Both the position numbers and the translations under genes were made by a program. The notes under the pieces were generated by a model. The model saw nothing but the letters and a program-made list of their open reading frames with translations, made no database searches and was not told the origin of the DNA. Below, one piece after another: positions 16,181 through 26,804 of a DNA stretch of 64,000 nt; positions within the stretch are counted from its first letter, which is position 1; every line of letters begins with the position of its first letter. The DNA is from Sneathiella limimaris (GTDB lineage: Bacteria > Pseudomonadota > Alphaproteobacteria > Sneathiellales > Sneathiellaceae): assembly GCF_012932565.1 (NCBI RefSeq), contig NZ_JABBYJ010000001.1, positions 2,170,001 to 2,234,000 of the forward strand, written 5' to 3'.

Positions 16181-18919
16181 TTGAACGACATTACTCTGCC
16201 TCCGAGCGATAAAGACATCGTCCCCGTTACAATTGAAGAGGAAATGCGCAAGTCCTATCTGGACTATGCCATGAGTGTTATCGTATCCCGTGCGTTGCCT
16301 GATGCCCGTGACGGGTTGAAGCCAGTGCATCGTCGGATCATCTATGCCATGTATGAAAATGGCTACACTTCCGACAAACAGTTCAGAAAATCTGCCCGTG
16401 TAGTCGGTGACGTGATGGGTCGTTACCATCCTCACGGCGACAGCGCGATTTATGACGCCATGGTTCGCCTCGCGCAGAATTTCTCGATGCGTTTGCCGCT
16501 TGTTGAAGGGCAGGGTAACTTCGGTTCCATGGACGGCGATAAGGCCGCTGCCATGCGGTATACGGAAGCCCGTCTTGAAAAAGCTGCAGAAAGTCTGATT
16601 GACGATATCGATAAGGAAACTGTTGATTTCGTTAATAACTACGACGATTCCGAGACAGAACCTTCTGTATTGCCGGCTCGGTATCCTAACCTGTTAGTCA
16701 ATGGCGCAGGTGGTATTGCCGTTGGCATGGCCACTAACATTCCGCCGCACAATCTGGGCGAAGTTATTGATGCTTCTCTTGCCCTGCTTGAGAAGCCGGA
16801 ACTGGCACCTGAGGATCTGATTGAATATGTTCCAGGACCTGATTTTCCAACAGGTGGCGTGATCCTTGGACGTTCAGGATCTTTAAGCGCGCTGACAACA
16901 GGACGTGGTTCTGTGATTATGCGGGCGAAGGTCGATATTGAGGAAATCCGCAAGGACCGTCAGGCGCTGGTGGTCACGGAAATACCGTATCAGGTAAATA
17001 AATCTCGTCTTGTTGAGCAGATCGCTGAAATGGTTCGCTCCAAGAAAATTGAGGGGATTGGCGATCTGCGTGACGAATCTGATCGCCATGGTGTTCGGGT
17101 CGTTATTGAGATCAAGCGGGATGCAATGCCCGAGGTGATTTTGAACCAGCTGTTCCGCTACACATCTTTGCAAACTTCGTTCGGCGCCAACATGCTGGCA
17201 CTGAACCGCGGAAAACCAGAGATGATGAACCTCAAGCAGTTACTTGAGGCATTCCTGGATTTCCGGGAAGAGGTTGTAACGCGCAGAACCAAGTTCCTGC
17301 TGCGTAAAGCGCGGGAGCGGGCACATGTTTTGATCGGTCTTGCGATTGCAGTTGCCAATATTGATGATGTGATTCACTTGATCCGAAACGCACCTGATCC
17401 GGCGACAGCGCGCGCGGAACTGATGGGACGTGACTGGCCAGCACAGGCTGTGGAGTCTTTGATCCGGTTGGTGGATGATCCTGAATACCCAATTAACGAG
17501 GATGGCACTTATCGCCTTTCTGAATTCCAGGCACGGGCTATTCTGGATTTGCGCCTGCAGCGCCTGACAGCTCTTGGTCAGAATGAGATCGGTGATGAGC
17601 TTAAAGGTCTGGGTGAGCAGATTCTGGATTACCTTGAAATCCTCTCCAGCCGGGTTCGTCTGATTAGCATTATCCGCGATGAACTGCTGGATATGCGGGA
17701 AAAATATGCAACTCCGCGCCGCACTGTCATTGAAGAAAATGAATTTGAGCACGACATTGAAGATCTGATCCAACGGGAAGATATGGTCCTGACGGTCAGT
17801 CACAAGGGATATATCAAGCGCGTTCCGCTATCCACCTACCGACCACAGCGTCGGGGCGGTAAAGGCCGTGCAGGTATGCAGACCCGTGATGAGGATTTTG
17901 TCACGCAGGTCTTTGTGGTGAATACCCATACTCCAGTACTGTTCTTCTCTTCATTTGGTCGTGTGTACAAAATGAAGGTCTACCGCTTGCCAGTTGGATC
18001 ACCAACTAGCCTTGGTAAAGCGATTATCAACCTTCTGCCATTGGAAGAGGGTGAGGTTATCTCCACTCTGATGCCATTGCCGGAGGAAGAAGAAACCTGG
18101 GATGATTTCGAGGTCATGTTTGCCACCGGCAAAGGGAATGTCCGGCGGAACCGTTTGAGCGATTTCTCTAACGTTAAGGCCAATGGCAAGATTGCAATGA
18201 AGCTGGACGAGGATGACAGTCTGGTTGGCGTGCAACTTTGTACAGAAGCCTCTGATGTCTTGCTGGCTGCTAACGGAGGTAAATGTATCCGCTTCCAGGC
18301 GACCGATGTCAGGCTTTTCAAAGGACGGGACTCTTCCGGTGTTCGGGGTATGAAACTTGCCAAGGGGGATAAGGTCATTGGAATGTCCATCCTTGGTCAC
18401 GTGGATGTGGATACAGAAGAGCGTGATGCCTACTTAAAAGCCCGCCGCTCAGAAGATGATGACGGAAACGTAACTGATTATGCGGGTCTCTCTGAGGAGC
18501 GTTATAAAGAACTTTATGATCAGGAAGAAGTCCTCCTGTCGATCACAGAAAATGGCTATGGTAAGCGGACTAATGCTTATGAGTATCGTGTAACCAACAG
18601 GGGTGGACAGGGCATTATCAATATCGAGACCTCTGCCCGGAACGGAGACGTGGTCGCGACAATGCCTATTACGCCTGAGCACCAGATCATGTTGGTGACA
18701 AATGGTGGAAAGCTGATCCGGACACCGGTGCAGGATATTAGGATTGCAGGTCGAAATACACAGGGTGTGACTTTGTTTAAAACGGCTGCAGAAGAAAAGG
18801 TTGTTTCCGTGACTGCGTTGATGGATGCGCAATCAGATGAAAGTGACCTTGAGGAAGGCGAAGGGCCTGAAGTAGGTGCTGCGAATTCCGATCAACAGGA
18901 CGGGGATACCCAAGACTAG
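16181..18919 (+). CDS. gyrA: DNA gyrase subunit A
   Basis: Cuts and rejoins DNA to introduce negative supercoils, with GyrB. From the TTG at 16181 it is 912 residues; a GGAAG ribosome site lies upstream and the sequence then reads [15 protein letters not shown]. An earlier TTG at 16151 is less likely. The catalytic tyrosine is Y127 in AAAMRYTEA. The quinolone-resistance region reads [10 protein letters not shown], with Ser88 and Asp92 at the positions of E. coli Ser83 and Asp87, the sensitive form. The GyrA box QRRGGKG is intact. The C-terminal domain carries an acidic insertion ([20 protein letters not shown] region, residues about 745-775) common in alphaproteobacteria, and an acidic tail. 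Confidence 0.97.
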   Translation: MNDITLPPSDKDIVPVTIEEEMRKSYLDYAMSVIVSRALPDARDGLKPVHRRIIYAMYENGYTSDKQFRKSARVVGDVMGRYHPHGDSAIYDAMVRLAQNFSMRLPLVEGQGNFGSMDGDKAAAMRYTEARLEKAAESLIDDIDKETVDFVNNYDDSETEPSVLPARYPNLLVNGAGGIAVGMATNIPPHNLGEVIDASLALLEKPELAPEDLIEYVPGPDFPTGGVILGRSGSLSALTTGRGSVIMRAKVDIEEIRKDRQALVVTEIPYQVNKSRLVEQIAEMVRSKKIEGIGDLRDESDRHGVRVVIEIKRDAMPEVILNQLFRYTSLQTSFGANMLALNRGKPEMMNLKQLLEAFLDFREEVVTRRTKFLLRKARERAHVLIGLAIAVANIDDVIHLIRNAPDPATARAELMGRDWPAQAVESLIRLVDDPEYPINEDGTYRLSEFQARAILDLRLQRLTALGQNEIGDELKGLGEQILDYLEILSSRVRLISIIRDELLDMREKYATPRRTVIEENEFEHDIEDLIQREDMVLTVSHKGYIKRVPLSTYRPQRRGGKGRAGMQTRDEDFVTQVFVVNTHTPVLFFSSFGRVYKMKVYRLPVGSPTSLGKAIINLLPLEEGEVISTLMPLPEEEETWDDFEVMFATGKGNVRRNRLSDFSNVKANGKIAMKLDEDDSLVGVQLCTEASDVLLAANGGKCIRFQATDVRLFKGRDSSGVRGMKLAKGDKVIGMSILGHVDVDTEERDAYLKARRSEDDDGNVTDYAGLSEERYKELYDQEEVLLSITENGYGKRTNAYEYRVTNRGGQGIINIETSARNGDVVATMPITPEHQIMLVTNGGKLIRTPVQDIRIAGRNTQGVTLFKTAAEEKVVSVTALMDAQSDESDLEEGEGPEVGAANSDQQDGDTQD

Positions 18920-18973
18920 GTACCCCAGATGAAAAGCTAACGGAGAAATAGCAAGTCTGAAAGGAAACACTCT

Positions 18974-19495
18974 ATGTCTAAAGAGCGTATTGGCCTGTAT
19001 CCAGGGACCTTCGATCCGATTACCCTTGGGCACTATGATATTATCAAGCGGGCGTCAAAACTGGTCGATACATTGGTAATCGGGGTGGCAATGAACCCCG
19101 GTAAAAATCCATTATTCTCAGTTGAAGAACGGTGCCAGATGGTGGCAACCCTGATCCAGGAGTTTCCAAATACAAACTTCGAGGTCAAACCGTTCGATAA
19201 CCTGTTGATGCATTTTGCGGAACATTGTAATGCCAGTGTCATTATCCGTGGCTTGAGAGCTGTATCGGATTTTGAGTATGAGTTTCAGATGGTTGGAATG
19301 AACCGTCGTTTGAATTCTGAGATTGAAACCGTTTTTCTAATGGCGTCTGACCAGCACCAGTTTATTGCGTCTTCCTTGGTGAAGGAAATTGCATTTCTGG
19401 GTGGAGATATTTCGAAATTTGTCTCCAAGTCGACAGCTACCGCCATTGTTGAACGTGTAGAATTGCTTGCTAAGCAGGCGAATGATAACCCCTGA
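18974..19495 (+). CDS. coaD: Phosphopantetheine adenylyltransferase
   Basis: A 173-residue enzyme for the penultimate step of coenzyme A synthesis, making dephospho-CoA from 4'-phosphopantetheine and ATP. The nucleotide-binding motif is YPGTFDPITLGHYDII with the TxGH pattern; IRGLRAVSDFEYEFQM and the ISSxxVKE-type motif IASSLVKEIAFLGGD are both present. Length is normal. The gene follows gyrA by 54 bases on the same strand, and ppiB follows it by 21. Confidence 0.97.
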   Translation: MSKERIGLYPGTFDPITLGHYDIIKRASKLVDTLVIGVAMNPGKNPLFSVEERCQMVATLIQEFPNTNFEVKPFDNLLMHFAEHCNASVIIRGLRAVSDFEYEFQMVGMNRRLNSEIETVFLMASDQHQFIASSLVKEIAFLGGDISKFVSKSTATAIVERVELLAKQANDNP

Positions 19496-19516
19496 AAAGG
19501 GAATAGGAGCATAATT

Positions 19517-20002
19517 ATGTCTAGAGACCTGGAAAATACGCTTTATCTTGAATTGAAAGATGGGCGTGTTGTGATTGAAATGCGTCCCGACTTGGCGCCA
19601 AACCATGTAGCACGGATCAAAGAGCTGGCCCGTGAAGGCTTTTATGACGGGATTGTTTTCCACCGGGTGATTGATGGTTTTATGGCTCAGACAGGTGATC
19701 CCAAAGGGAATGGCACTGGTGGTTCTGGTCAAAACTTGACTGCAGAATTTTCAGGTGAGGCTCACGTAGAAGGGACATGTTCCATGGCCCGTGCTGCTCA
19801 TCCGGATAGTGCGGATAGCCAGTTCTTCATTATGTTTGCACCAGCTCCTCATTTGGATAGCCAATACAGTATCTGGGGACAGGTGGTTGAAGGCATGGAG
19901 CATGTCCACAATATTAAAAAAGGCGATGGCATGATGAATGGTTCCGTTAAGGACCCAGACAAAATTGTAAGCCTGAAAGTAGCGGCAGACGTCGCTGAGT
20001 AA
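19517..20002 (+). CDS. ppiB: Cyclophilin-type peptidyl-prolyl isomerase
   Basis: A 161-residue cyclophilin that catalyses cis/trans isomerisation of proline bonds. The active-site strand FHRVIDGFMAQTGDPKGNG and the later SQFFIMFAPAPHLD and YSIWGQVVEGM are intact. No signal peptide, so it is cytoplasmic. ATG 19517 has a ribosome site (AGGAG). In this class of bacteria it usually sits between coaD and queA, as here. A strong terminator follows. Confidence 0.95.
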   Translation: MSRDLENTLYLELKDGRVVIEMRPDLAPNHVARIKELAREGFYDGIVFHRVIDGFMAQTGDPKGNGTGGSGQNLTAEFSGEAHVEGTCSMARAAHPDSADSQFFIMFAPAPHLDSQYSIWGQVVEGMEHVHNIKKGDGMMNGSVKDPDKIVSLKVAADVAE

Positions 20003-20024
20003 CAAATTTTGCAGGAAGCTATTG

Positions 20025-20058
20025 CGAACGGTTCTTCCATGGAAGGACCGTTCGTTTT
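20025..20058 (+). terminator. Rho-independent terminator after ppiB
   Basis: The arms CGAACGGTTCTTCC and GGAAGGACCGTTCG pair over 14 bases with one T-G wobble and a two-base loop, followed by TTTTG. It ends 12 bases before the queA start codon, so queA should have its own promoter or rely on read-through. Confidence 0.82.
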
Positions 20059-20070
20059 GCTGTTTAAGAG

Positions 20071-21102
20071 ATGCGTGTAGACGAATTTGACTTCCAGTTA
20101 CCTAACGAACTGATTGCGGATCGCCCAGTTTATCCAAGAGAAGCGGCAAAGCTACTTGTCGTAGCAAATGATATTGAAGATCACCACGTCGGTGATCTGC
20201 CGGAATTTTTGAAGGCTGGGGATGTTTTGGTCTTTAATGACACCAAGGTCATACCTGCGCGCCTCCGAGGCTTGCGACGTTCTGCCAAGGTCGAGGTGAC
20301 CCTTCATAAAAATGTAGGCCTTGATTGTTGGCATGCTTTTGCCAAGCCAGCAAAAAAATTGAAACCAGGCGATAGTATCGAGTTTTCATCAGATTTTCGG
20401 GCAATGGTTAGCCAAAAGCTGGATGGTGGTGAGGTCGTGTTGACCTTTAATAAATCTGGTGTAGAGCTGATGCAGGCTCTCATGGAATGTGGTGAAATTC
20501 CACTTCCACCATATATCAGTTCACTACGGCCTGTTGATGAACAGGATAAGGATGACTATCAGACCATCTTCGCCCGTGAAGAAGGGGCTGTTGCCGCTCC
20601 GACGGCAGGATTACATTTTACACCAGAATTGATGGCCAAAATCGAGGCAAAGGGTGTCAGGACCATCGCGACGACTTTGCATGTGGGGGCAGGGACATTC
20701 CTGCCCGTCAAGGTCGATGATACGGACGACCATAAGATGCATGCGGAATATGGTTTGATCACGAAGGAAGCCGCAGATCAAATCAACGCTTGCCGCAAAG
20801 CTGGTGGACGGATCGTGTCGGTTGGAACAACAAGCTTACGGCTTCTTGAAAGTGCGGCTGACGAGGCAGGGATTGTTCATCCGTTTAATGGTGAAACAGA
20901 TATCTTTATTACGCCTGGATATAAATTTAAGGCGGTTGATGTTCTGATGACCAATTTTCATTTACCCAAATCGACGCTTTTCATGCTGGTGTCAGCTTTT
21001 TGTGGAATAGACAAAATGAAGCAGGCATACGAGCATGCAATTGAAGCTAAGTATAGATTTTACTCTTATGGGGACAGTTCGCTGTTATTTCCAGGATCAT
21101 GA
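20071..21102 (+). CDS. queA: S-adenosylmethionine:tRNA ribosyltransferase-isomerase
   Basis: A 343-residue enzyme that adds the epoxycyclopentanediol ring to preQ1 in tRNA, forming epoxyqueuosine. It starts [16 protein letters not shown] and has the family motifs [28 protein letters not shown] and [11 protein letters not shown]. Length is normal. The stop codon overlaps the tgt start by 4 bases (ATGA), so both queuosine genes are coupled. Confidence 0.96.
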   Translation: MRVDEFDFQLPNELIADRPVYPREAAKLLVVANDIEDHHVGDLPEFLKAGDVLVFNDTKVIPARLRGLRRSAKVEVTLHKNVGLDCWHAFAKPAKKLKPGDSIEFSSDFRAMVSQKLDGGEVVLTFNKSGVELMQALMECGEIPLPPYISSLRPVDEQDKDDYQTIFAREEGAVAAPTAGLHFTPELMAKIEAKGVRTIATTLHVGAGTFLPVKVDDTDDHKMHAEYGLITKEAADQINACRKAGGRIVSVGTTSLRLLESAADEAGIVHPFNGETDIFITPGYKFKAVDVLMTNFHLPKSTLFMLVSAFCGIDKMKQAYEHAIEAKYRFYSYGDSSLLFPGS

Positions 21103-22232
21103 CCATTTCAAACTTTGAATTCCATATACAATCGACAGATGGTGCAGCCCGCCGGGGGACCTTGAAAACGGCCCACGGGGAAATCAGGACACCTGCATTT
21201 ATGCCTGTTGGAACCGTGGGAACAGTTAAAGGAATGACGCCTGAAGCCGTTCGGGAGACCGGAGCGGATATCCTGCTTGGGAATACTTATCATTTGATGT
21301 TGCGGCCGGGTTCTGAGCGGGTGAAACGTTTGGGGGGCCTACATAAATTTATGAACTGGGAACGGCCTATCCTGACAGATTCTGGTGGTTTTCAGGTTAT
21401 GTCACTGAACGAGCTTCGGAAAATTGATGAGAATGGTGTCGTCTTCAAATCCCATATCGATGGCAAGAAGTTTGAGTTGACACCAGAACGCTCCATGCAG
21501 ATCCAAAATGATCTCGATGCGACGATCACGATGGCGTTTGATGAATGTACACCCTTTCCCGCTGACCATAAAACAGCTGCTGAAAGTATGCGCCGTTCCA
21601 TGAGGTGGGCCAAGCGCTCTCGAAACGCATTTGAAAAACGTACAGGGTATGGACTATTTGGCATTGTGCAGGGGTCCATATACGAAGATTTGCGTCATGA
21701 GAGTATTGAAGCGCTTACCGATATTGGGTTTGAAGGTTACGCAATTGGCGGGCTGGCCGTGGGAGAGGGGCAAGAGAATATGTTCAGCACCCTCGAATTT
21801 ACCACACCGAATATGCCCACTGAGAAACCGAGATATCTTATGGGGGTTGGAAAGCCTGACGATTTGGTTGGTGGTGTAATGCGCGGCGTTGATATGTTTG
21901 ACTGCGTATTGCCGACCCGCTCAGGCCGGAATGCTCAGGCATTTACGCGATATGGAACGGTCAATATGCGAAATGCTCGCCATCAGGATGATCCAAGACC
22001 GTTAGACGAAAACTGCAGTTGCCCTGCCTGCCGGAATTATTCCCGGGCTTATCTGCACCATCTATTCAGAGCGAAAGAGATTCTGGGCTCTGTCCTGTTG
22101 ACCTGGCATAACCTGCAATATTATCAGGATCTTATGGCCGGGATGCGAAAAGCGATTGGAAATGGGGAGTTAGCGGATTTTGCTCTTGCCTTCCATGAGG
22201 CACAGGATCAAGGGGATATCGACCCTATTTAG
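21099..22232 (+). CDS. tgt: tRNA-guanine transglycosylase
   Basis: A 377-residue enzyme that exchanges guanine 34 for preQ1 in tRNAs with GUN anticodons. The base-binding motif [10 protein letters not shown] (with catalytic Asp), the GGLAVGEG loop, [11 protein letters not shown] and the zinc site [16 protein letters not shown] (three Cys and one His) are all present. Its last 8 bases overlap the end of the convergent EAL-protein gene. Confidence 0.96.
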   Translation: MTISNFEFHIQSTDGAARRGTLKTAHGEIRTPAFMPVGTVGTVKGMTPEAVRETGADILLGNTYHLMLRPGSERVKRLGGLHKFMNWERPILTDSGGFQVMSLNELRKIDENGVVFKSHIDGKKFELTPERSMQIQNDLDATITMAFDECTPFPADHKTAAESMRRSMRWAKRSRNAFEKRTGYGLFGIVQGSIYEDLRHESIEALTDIGFEGYAIGGLAVGEGQENMFSTLEFTTPNMPTEKPRYLMGVGKPDDLVGGVMRGVDMFDCVLPTRSGRNAQAFTRYGTVNMRNARHQDDPRPLDENCSCPACRNYSRAYLHHLFRAKEILGSVLLTWHNLQYYQDLMAGMRKAIGNGELADFALAFHEAQDQGDIDPI

Positions 22233-23442
22233 CCTCGCCGAAGCTCATGCGGGTACCAAGGATTTGATAGACCTGATCGATCGGCAGTGGTTTTGAGATC
22301 AGGTATCCTTGACCAAAATGACAATCCAAATCGCGATAAAGAGATAACTGTTCCATGGTTTCTATACCCTCTGCCACGATTTCCAAGTTCATATTGTGCG
22401 ACAGACCCGCTATAGCCCTCACAATTTCTTGGCTATCTTGATCATCGAGCATTGCGTGGGTGAAAGAACGGTCGATTTTTAGTTTATCAATCGGGAATTT
22501 ATGCAGATAGCTTAGGCTGGAATAACCGGTACCAAAATCGTCCAGAACGATCTTAAATCCAAATTTCTTGAGCTCCTGAAGCATTTCTTTAGCGCCATTC
22601 GTATCCGCCATCAGAATGCTCTCGGTAATCTCAAGCTCCACATGATCTGGCTTAACGTCCGTTTCACGCGCGATTGTTTTAAATCTTTCAACCAAATCAG
22701 GCTCAGAAAATTGCTTGGCTGAAATATTAACGCTCACGAAGACTTCTGGACTTCGAAGCTTGGAGGCCTGATCATTGAATTCTTTAGCTTTCAGGCAGGC
22801 ATCTTTAAACACCCAGTTGCCAATTTCACCGATCATATCGGTTTGTTCTGCCATATCGATGAAGTGATATGGGGTCAGCAACCCTTTTTCTGGATGGTTC
22901 CATCGGATAAGGGCTTCAAAACCTGATGTGAACCCACCCCGTAAGGAGATGATTGGCTGGAAGAAGAGTTCAAACTCGGAATTCTCCAGAGCAGCTTGTA
23001 ACTCATCCTTGATTTTGAATCGTTGAACGAGTTCTTCGCTGGAAGTTTGCAGTCGCTTTTCCCGATGATGACGACGAGATGAAAAAGTTTGGATCTGCTC
23101 ATCAGTGCCATAATGCTTAAGCGTCAGATTATGACAACGATCCATAAAGAAATCGAGAAACAGGCTGAGCAGGGGGTCAGCAATTGCACTTTTTTCCTCA
23201 ATGTCTGACTGGCTAATGACAACAAGGAGACTATCTTCTGCTGCGACCGCAGTTGAATAATGTGTTGCTTCTTCTATGAGGCCGTATTCACCAAACATAT
23301 CACCAGGTCCAAGCGTGTAACTGCCGAGGCTTGAGGCCCGGTCAGTTACAGCGACTTTGCCAGATTCGACAATGTACGCGTACTCGCCTATTTCCTTGTC
23401 CGAGAGAATTACGTCTCCCTTTTTGACCTGTATACGATGCAA
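22225..23442 (-). CDS. Cyclic-nucleotide-binding-like domain plus EAL phosphodiesterase
   Basis: A 405-residue cytoplasmic protein. Residues 1-105 resemble a cNMP/Crp sensor domain ([19 protein letters not shown] at 48-64), but the arginine that holds the cyclic phosphate is absent. Residues 150-395 are a complete EAL domain: EALIRW (E176), [22 protein letters not shown] (D301, D302), K322 in KLKIDRSF, and VAEGIET. These residues are those needed to hydrolyse cyclic di-GMP, so it is probably active. There is no GGDEF domain. The only in-frame start is a TTG at 23442. Low c-di-GMP usually favours swimming, in keeping with the flagellar genes nearby. Confidence 0.87.
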   Translation of the reverse strand: MHRIQVKKGDVILSDKEIGEYAYIVESGKVAVTDRASSLGSYTLGPGDMFGEYGLIEEATHYSTAVAAEDSLLVVISQSDIEEKSAIADPLLSLFLDFFMDRCHNLTLKHYGTDEQIQTFSSRRHHREKRLQTSSEELVQRFKIKDELQAALENSEFELFFQPIISLRGGFTSGFEALIRWNHPEKGLLTPYHFIDMAEQTDMIGEIGNWVFKDACLKAKEFNDQASKLRSPEVFVSVNISAKQFSEPDLVERFKTIARETDVKPDHVELEITESILMADTNGAKEMLQELKKFGFKIVLDDFGTGYSSLSYLHKFPIDKLKIDRSFTHAMLDDQDSQEIVRAIAGLSHNMNLEIVAEGIETMEQLSLYRDLDCHFGQGYLISKPLPIDQVYQILGTRMSFGEAK

Positions 23443-23885
23443 TCCAGATACTCATTCAAGTTTTCATAAAATTGGACTTATAACATGACCTTTGACTCTT
23501 ACTTTTTCGTTAAGCATAGCAATCAAAGTAAGTCCCTGTAATTAAAAGAGAGTTTTTGATCTGAAATTGCAGTAAAGTTAATAAGAAATTACACGTATAG
23601 GTATTATTAGAACATATTTTGTTTGTTCATCCGAAGAGATGATGCTCAAACGCTTTGGCGTGAGAGAAAATCACGGCTCAAAAGCCGTTAAAATATGCTG
23701 GAAAATTAAGGAATTCTGCGGGAAAGGAAAAGTAATCGAAGCTGCCATTACTCTCAAAGGGGGGGGCTTGGAAAGAAGTAACAACAGCTCCGATCAACCT
23801 TGGACAATCCCATATTGGATAGAGAGTGTTAAAAATGTGTTAACTTGTAATAAAAGACTGGTCTTAATTTATGAATGATTTTCAA
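23443..23885. other. Intergenic gap, no gene recognised
   Basis: This 443-base AT-rich stretch separates the EAL gene from an unknown membrane-protein gene, both leftward. It should hold the EAL-gene promoter and the end of the membrane-protein upstream region lies elsewhere. A short hairpin (ACGGCT/AGCCGT, 23673-23688) is present without a T-run. A 79-codon rightward frame (23639-23878) has no recognisable domain and no ribosome site, and I do not call it. Confidence 0.6.
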
Positions 23886-25040
23886 TTAATCCGAGTTGTT
23901 CTTTTTTTTCAATGATTTCTGATAATTTTGGTTGTGTAAGATTTTTGTGCCATTGGGTTTTTGCTCCTGCTCGTATAGTGCAGTCATAAGAATCTTGTCG
24001 AGAAAACGGAAAATAAAATCGATGCTGTAACCGGCTAGAAATGCCAGGGCCAGTGGACTTAATGAATTACCCCCTGGATCGATAGTCAGTAACTGTTCGA
24101 TATTCTCAATATTTTGAGACGGTGTTGACGTTGCGGGGTGGGTAAAATAGCTGATCATCATTCCAGCTAAAGGACCTTGGGCTAAGCGCAGGTTATAGTT
24201 GATATAGGAATTGCGGGAAAAAATTAGACTTGAAATCTCTTGGGGCAGTTGGCGAAGGATGTAAAAGCAGGCTCCAATTAATCCGTAAAGGATCGGCAGA
24301 AGGTATTCAGAGATGGCTTGAAGAGTGTTTTCAGCAGCAACAAACTGAATTCGTTTCTGTATGGCTTTTGAGTAAGATTGGAAATCATCATTTTGCCAGG
24401 GTTGGTAGGTGAAAATATCCAGGCTGGACCATACCTCATTCCAGTTCTGCAAATGATTGGTTGCCGCTTCCCGCCAGTTTAGGTGCTCAGTCAGTTGTTC
24501 CCGAATTAGTCGCTCCTCCAATACTTTTGGAGGTTCCGAGACTGGCGAAGTTTCCTCTTTGTGTTTTTGTGCGGCAAGCGCGACAAGCTTTTCATTTAAA
24601 GTGGATATGTTGTGGTTTTGTTTGTTTATATCTGAAATCAGTGCGTAACCGACGTACCAATACACTTGAATGGCAATCAGCAGCAAAAGTGTCACCATGG
24701 ACAGAATTCGGTAACGCGTTACACAACGTTCTGATAACGACGGTTTACGTTTCTTGAATGGCCAAGACTGCTTTGGCAGCGGTTGTGGTAGGGTGGGGTA
24801 GTTGGACTGAATGCTGTCAATTGTAATCGGGTCCAAAATTTCAGATAAGGTGCCATAGGCTTTCCAAAAGGCTATTCTGCTGTCCGTGTCTAGGCTCGTA
24901 AGATTATCGCAGTCAACGACAGTCAAAATATCATGGATGATGGCGTCTGGTATCTGGATTGCACATTCACTGGCAACCTGCACCATCAATAGAGCGTTTT
25001 CTGCCGAAATTTGCAGACGGCTATTATGGACGTCTGACAA
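23886..25040 (-). CDS. Unknown membrane protein with central coiled coil
   Basis: A 384-residue protein of no known function. One membrane segment is at about residues 113-133 (ILSMVTLLLLIAIQVYW), followed by a charged, probably coiled-coil stretch (about 140-230). Two more hydrophobic segments follow (YLLPILYGLIGACFYIL and LSPLALAFLAGYSIDFIF). The C-terminal pair with LRLAQGPLAGMMISYF resembles a domain I recall from unnamed bacterial membrane proteins; I cannot name it. The end is Lys/Asn-rich. It stands alone and is divergent from the ArsC-like gene. Confidence 0.75.
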   Translation of the reverse strand: MSDVHNSRLQISAENALLMVQVASECAIQIPDAIIHDILTVVDCDNLTSLDTDSRIAFWKAYGTLSEILDPITIDSIQSNYPTLPQPLPKQSWPFKKRKPSLSERCVTRYRILSMVTLLLLIAIQVYWYVGYALISDINKQNHNISTLNEKLVALAAQKHKEETSPVSEPPKVLEERLIREQLTEHLNWREAATNHLQNWNEVWSSLDIFTYQPWQNDDFQSYSKAIQKRIQFVAAENTLQAISEYLLPILYGLIGACFYILRQLPQEISSLIFSRNSYINYNLRLAQGPLAGMMISYFTHPATSTPSQNIENIEQLLTIDPGGNSLSPLALAFLAGYSIDFIFRFLDKILMTALYEQEQKPNGTKILHNQNYQKSLKKKNNSD

Positions 25041-25182
25041 ATGACCCCCTTCGATCTACCTTGTGTTTATTTCTATTCCAGAAGACGATCAAATATGGTT
25101 TTTGTGAACCCATCCTCTTGAGAAGTCACAGAGGCAGCTTTATAAAGTTGAGCAACTTAAGTTGCAGAAAGGTTCCTCTTCA

Positions 25183-25533
25183 GTGATCACAATTTATGGT
25201 ATCAAGACATGTGACACCGTTCGCAAGGCTCTGAAATGGGCTGAAGCGGAAGGATTGGATTTTCAATTTCACGATTTCCGAAAAGACCCTGTTTCAGAAG
25301 ATCAAATTAAAAAATGGGATCAGGCAGTTGGCAGGGATGTGTTGATCAACAAAAAGGGCGCAACCTATCGCAAACTAAGTGAAGAGGATAAAGCTGCTCT
25401 GGAAGGAGATGCGCCTTACAAGCTTCTACGCGATCAACCGACGATCATGAAACGTCCCGTTTTTGAACAAGGCGAAGACGTCGTCGTTGGTTTTAAAGCG
25501 CCTGAACAAGAAGCTGTTCTAGCCTTTAAATAA
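25183..25533 (+). CDS. ArsC/Spx-family thioredoxin-fold protein (YffB-like)
   Basis: A 116-residue protein. The N-terminus ITIYGIKTCDTVRKALKWAE matches YffB-type members, with one active-site cysteine (CDTVRK). DFRKDPVSEDQIKKW and the RxxxKRPVxE-like MKRPVFEQGEDVVVGF are family features. Such proteins resemble arsenate reductases but are mostly of unknown function; true arsenate reduction is unproven. GTG at 25183 has AGG nine bases before it; a TTG at 25162 is an alternative. Confidence 0.85.
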   Translation: MITIYGIKTCDTVRKALKWAEAEGLDFQFHDFRKDPVSEDQIKKWDQAVGRDVLINKKGATYRKLSEEDKAALEGDAPYKLLRDQPTIMKRPVFEQGEDVVVGFKAPEQEAVLAFK

Positions 25534-25578
25534 ACGAAGGCAGATTTGATCCAAGAGATACAAAGAGCCGTCAGCGAC

Positions 25579-26271
25579 CTAGTTTTTCAGCTGTTGAATA
25601 TAACAGAGTACGTGGTCAATGGTTTTGAGGTCTTCACTTAAGGGAAGCGCGATAAGCCTTATCGGCATCTCACCTGTTAGGGAAGGGAAGCGATCGGTTC
25701 CATGAGTTGGTTTACCGGTTGTTGCTACCTCACGACCTAGACCCAATATCCAGTCGATGACCATAGGGGTGAATTCAATACGGTCAATCCTCTGCTCTTC
25801 AGGTGTATATTTTTCAGCAACTTTGCGGATAGCAGTTGTGAATTCATACTTTACCTGCATCCGGCCAATCTCGCGATTGCAGTGAATAAGCAGACAGTTC
25901 GGCCAGTGTTGCCCAATTTTCTCGGGCTCCAGCGAGCGCCATGACGGGTAGCGTCGACCCTGCCGAATATCCAGCCAATAATTGAGGATATCAGGAGCAG
26001 CCGGCTTTTTAGGACCCCAACCCGTATTTCTCACAGGCTTTGCCATCGGCATTGGTGTCGGGGCTGCCGTTGGTTTTGATGTAGTAGAGGCTGGCGCCTC
26101 TTGTGTTTGATCGAGTTCCTGACTCAGCAACGCCAGCCGCTCCGTGATGTCTCCGGCTTTTGGGGTGGCTGGCATAACTGGCTGATCAGTGCTTGGCTTT
26201 CGCACTTGAATACGAGCTAAAGATGCAGCATTACCGCAATCTACATCTTCATGATCAAACAGATTTGGCAT
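25579..26271 (-). CDS. PAS_5-domain protein in the ParA/RHH operon
   Basis: A 230-residue cytoplasmic protein. Residues 1-90 are low-complexity and Pro/Thr-rich. From about residue 93 (LNYWLDIRQGRRYPSWRSLEPEKIGQHWPNC, in part) the sequence fits the PAS_5 family, which occurs in alphaproteobacteria, often alone or with regulatory genes. The sensed ligand is unknown. Ten bases separate it from the RHH-type gene, and 17 bases separate that from the parA-like gene, all leftward; it is the last gene of this probable operon. A role as a sensor that modulates ParA-driven placement is only an inference. Confidence 0.68.
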   Translation of the reverse strand: MPNLFDHEDVDCGNAASLARIQVRKPSTDQPVMPATPKAGDITERLALLSQELDQTQEAPASTTSKPTAAPTPMPMAKPVRNTGWGPKKPAAPDILNYWLDIRQGRRYPSWRSLEPEKIGQHWPNCLLIHCNREIGRMQVKYEFTTAIRKVAEKYTPEEQRIDRIEFTPMVIDWILGLGREVATTGKPTHGTDRFPSLTGEMPIRLIALPLSEDLKTIDHVLCYIQQLKN

Positions 26272-26282
26272 GGCTTATCCCT

Positions 26283-26786
26283 TTATTTGTTGGAAATTTG
26301 CTTCAACAAACAATTACAGGTCTGGGGTAAAATCTCATCCCCATGATTTTCGACATACTCTCGAAGTGCTTCTTCCAATATAAATTGGGAAGATTTACGC
26401 GCGTGGGTGGACAAAAGTTTTAGTGTCAGATGATCATCCGGTGAGAGCCTTACGCTCATCCGAACCCGTCCTAACTTGTCCTTCTTCAACTTTTTCTGCT
26501 CTGCTTTATACTTGTCAGCAGAATCAACGGTTGGTTTCTGCCGAATGGGCTGACGAACAGAAATTTCTGGTTCCGAGGCTTGTGCAACTGGCCTTGATGA
26601 CACTTTAGGCGGTGTTAATTGAACTTCACGCTCAACCCGCGCCTGTACAGGGCGTTCAGCTGTTTCCTTTGGCAGGTGTTGCCGTTTGTGGGCGGCAAGC
26701 AATTCACTGGCAGCCTTGGAACGAGTGGCTGGTGTAGCTGATCCTTTTGAACTGATCAACGAGCTGGAAAGAAATGCGGCTTTCAT
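26283..26786 (-). CDS. Ribbon-helix-helix DNA-binding protein, likely ParA partner
   Basis: A 167-residue basic protein. The first 100 residues are Lys/Arg/Pro-rich and probably disordered. At about 105-147 the sequence GRVRMSVRLSPDDHLTLKLL, with HARKSSQFILEEALREYVE after it, fits a ribbon-helix-helix fold (one strand, two helices) that pairs to bind DNA. The short C-terminus has CNC. RHH proteins partner with ParA ATPases in many partition systems, and a short basic N-terminal stretch often stimulates the ATPase; that role is inferred here. ParA-like gene is directly upstream. Confidence 0.75.
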   Translation of the reverse strand: MKAAFLSSSLISSKGSATPATRSKAASELLAAHKRQHLPKETAERPVQARVEREVQLTPPKVSSRPVAQASEPEISVRQPIRQKPTVDSADKYKAEQKKLKKDKLGRVRMSVRLSPDDHLTLKLLSTHARKSSQFILEEALREYVENHGDEILPQTCNCLLKQISNK

Positions 26787-26804
26787 CTTCGGTCTCCTTC
26801 CAGG

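Noticed and set aside
23639-23878. 79-codon rightward open frame in a gap
   Set aside because: No ribosome site, no recognisable domain, and unusual composition; the gap is AT-rich and such frames are expected by chance.
25183-25533. Arsenate resistance operon
   Set aside because: The ArsC-like protein is of the YffB type and no arsenic pump or ArsR is nearby.
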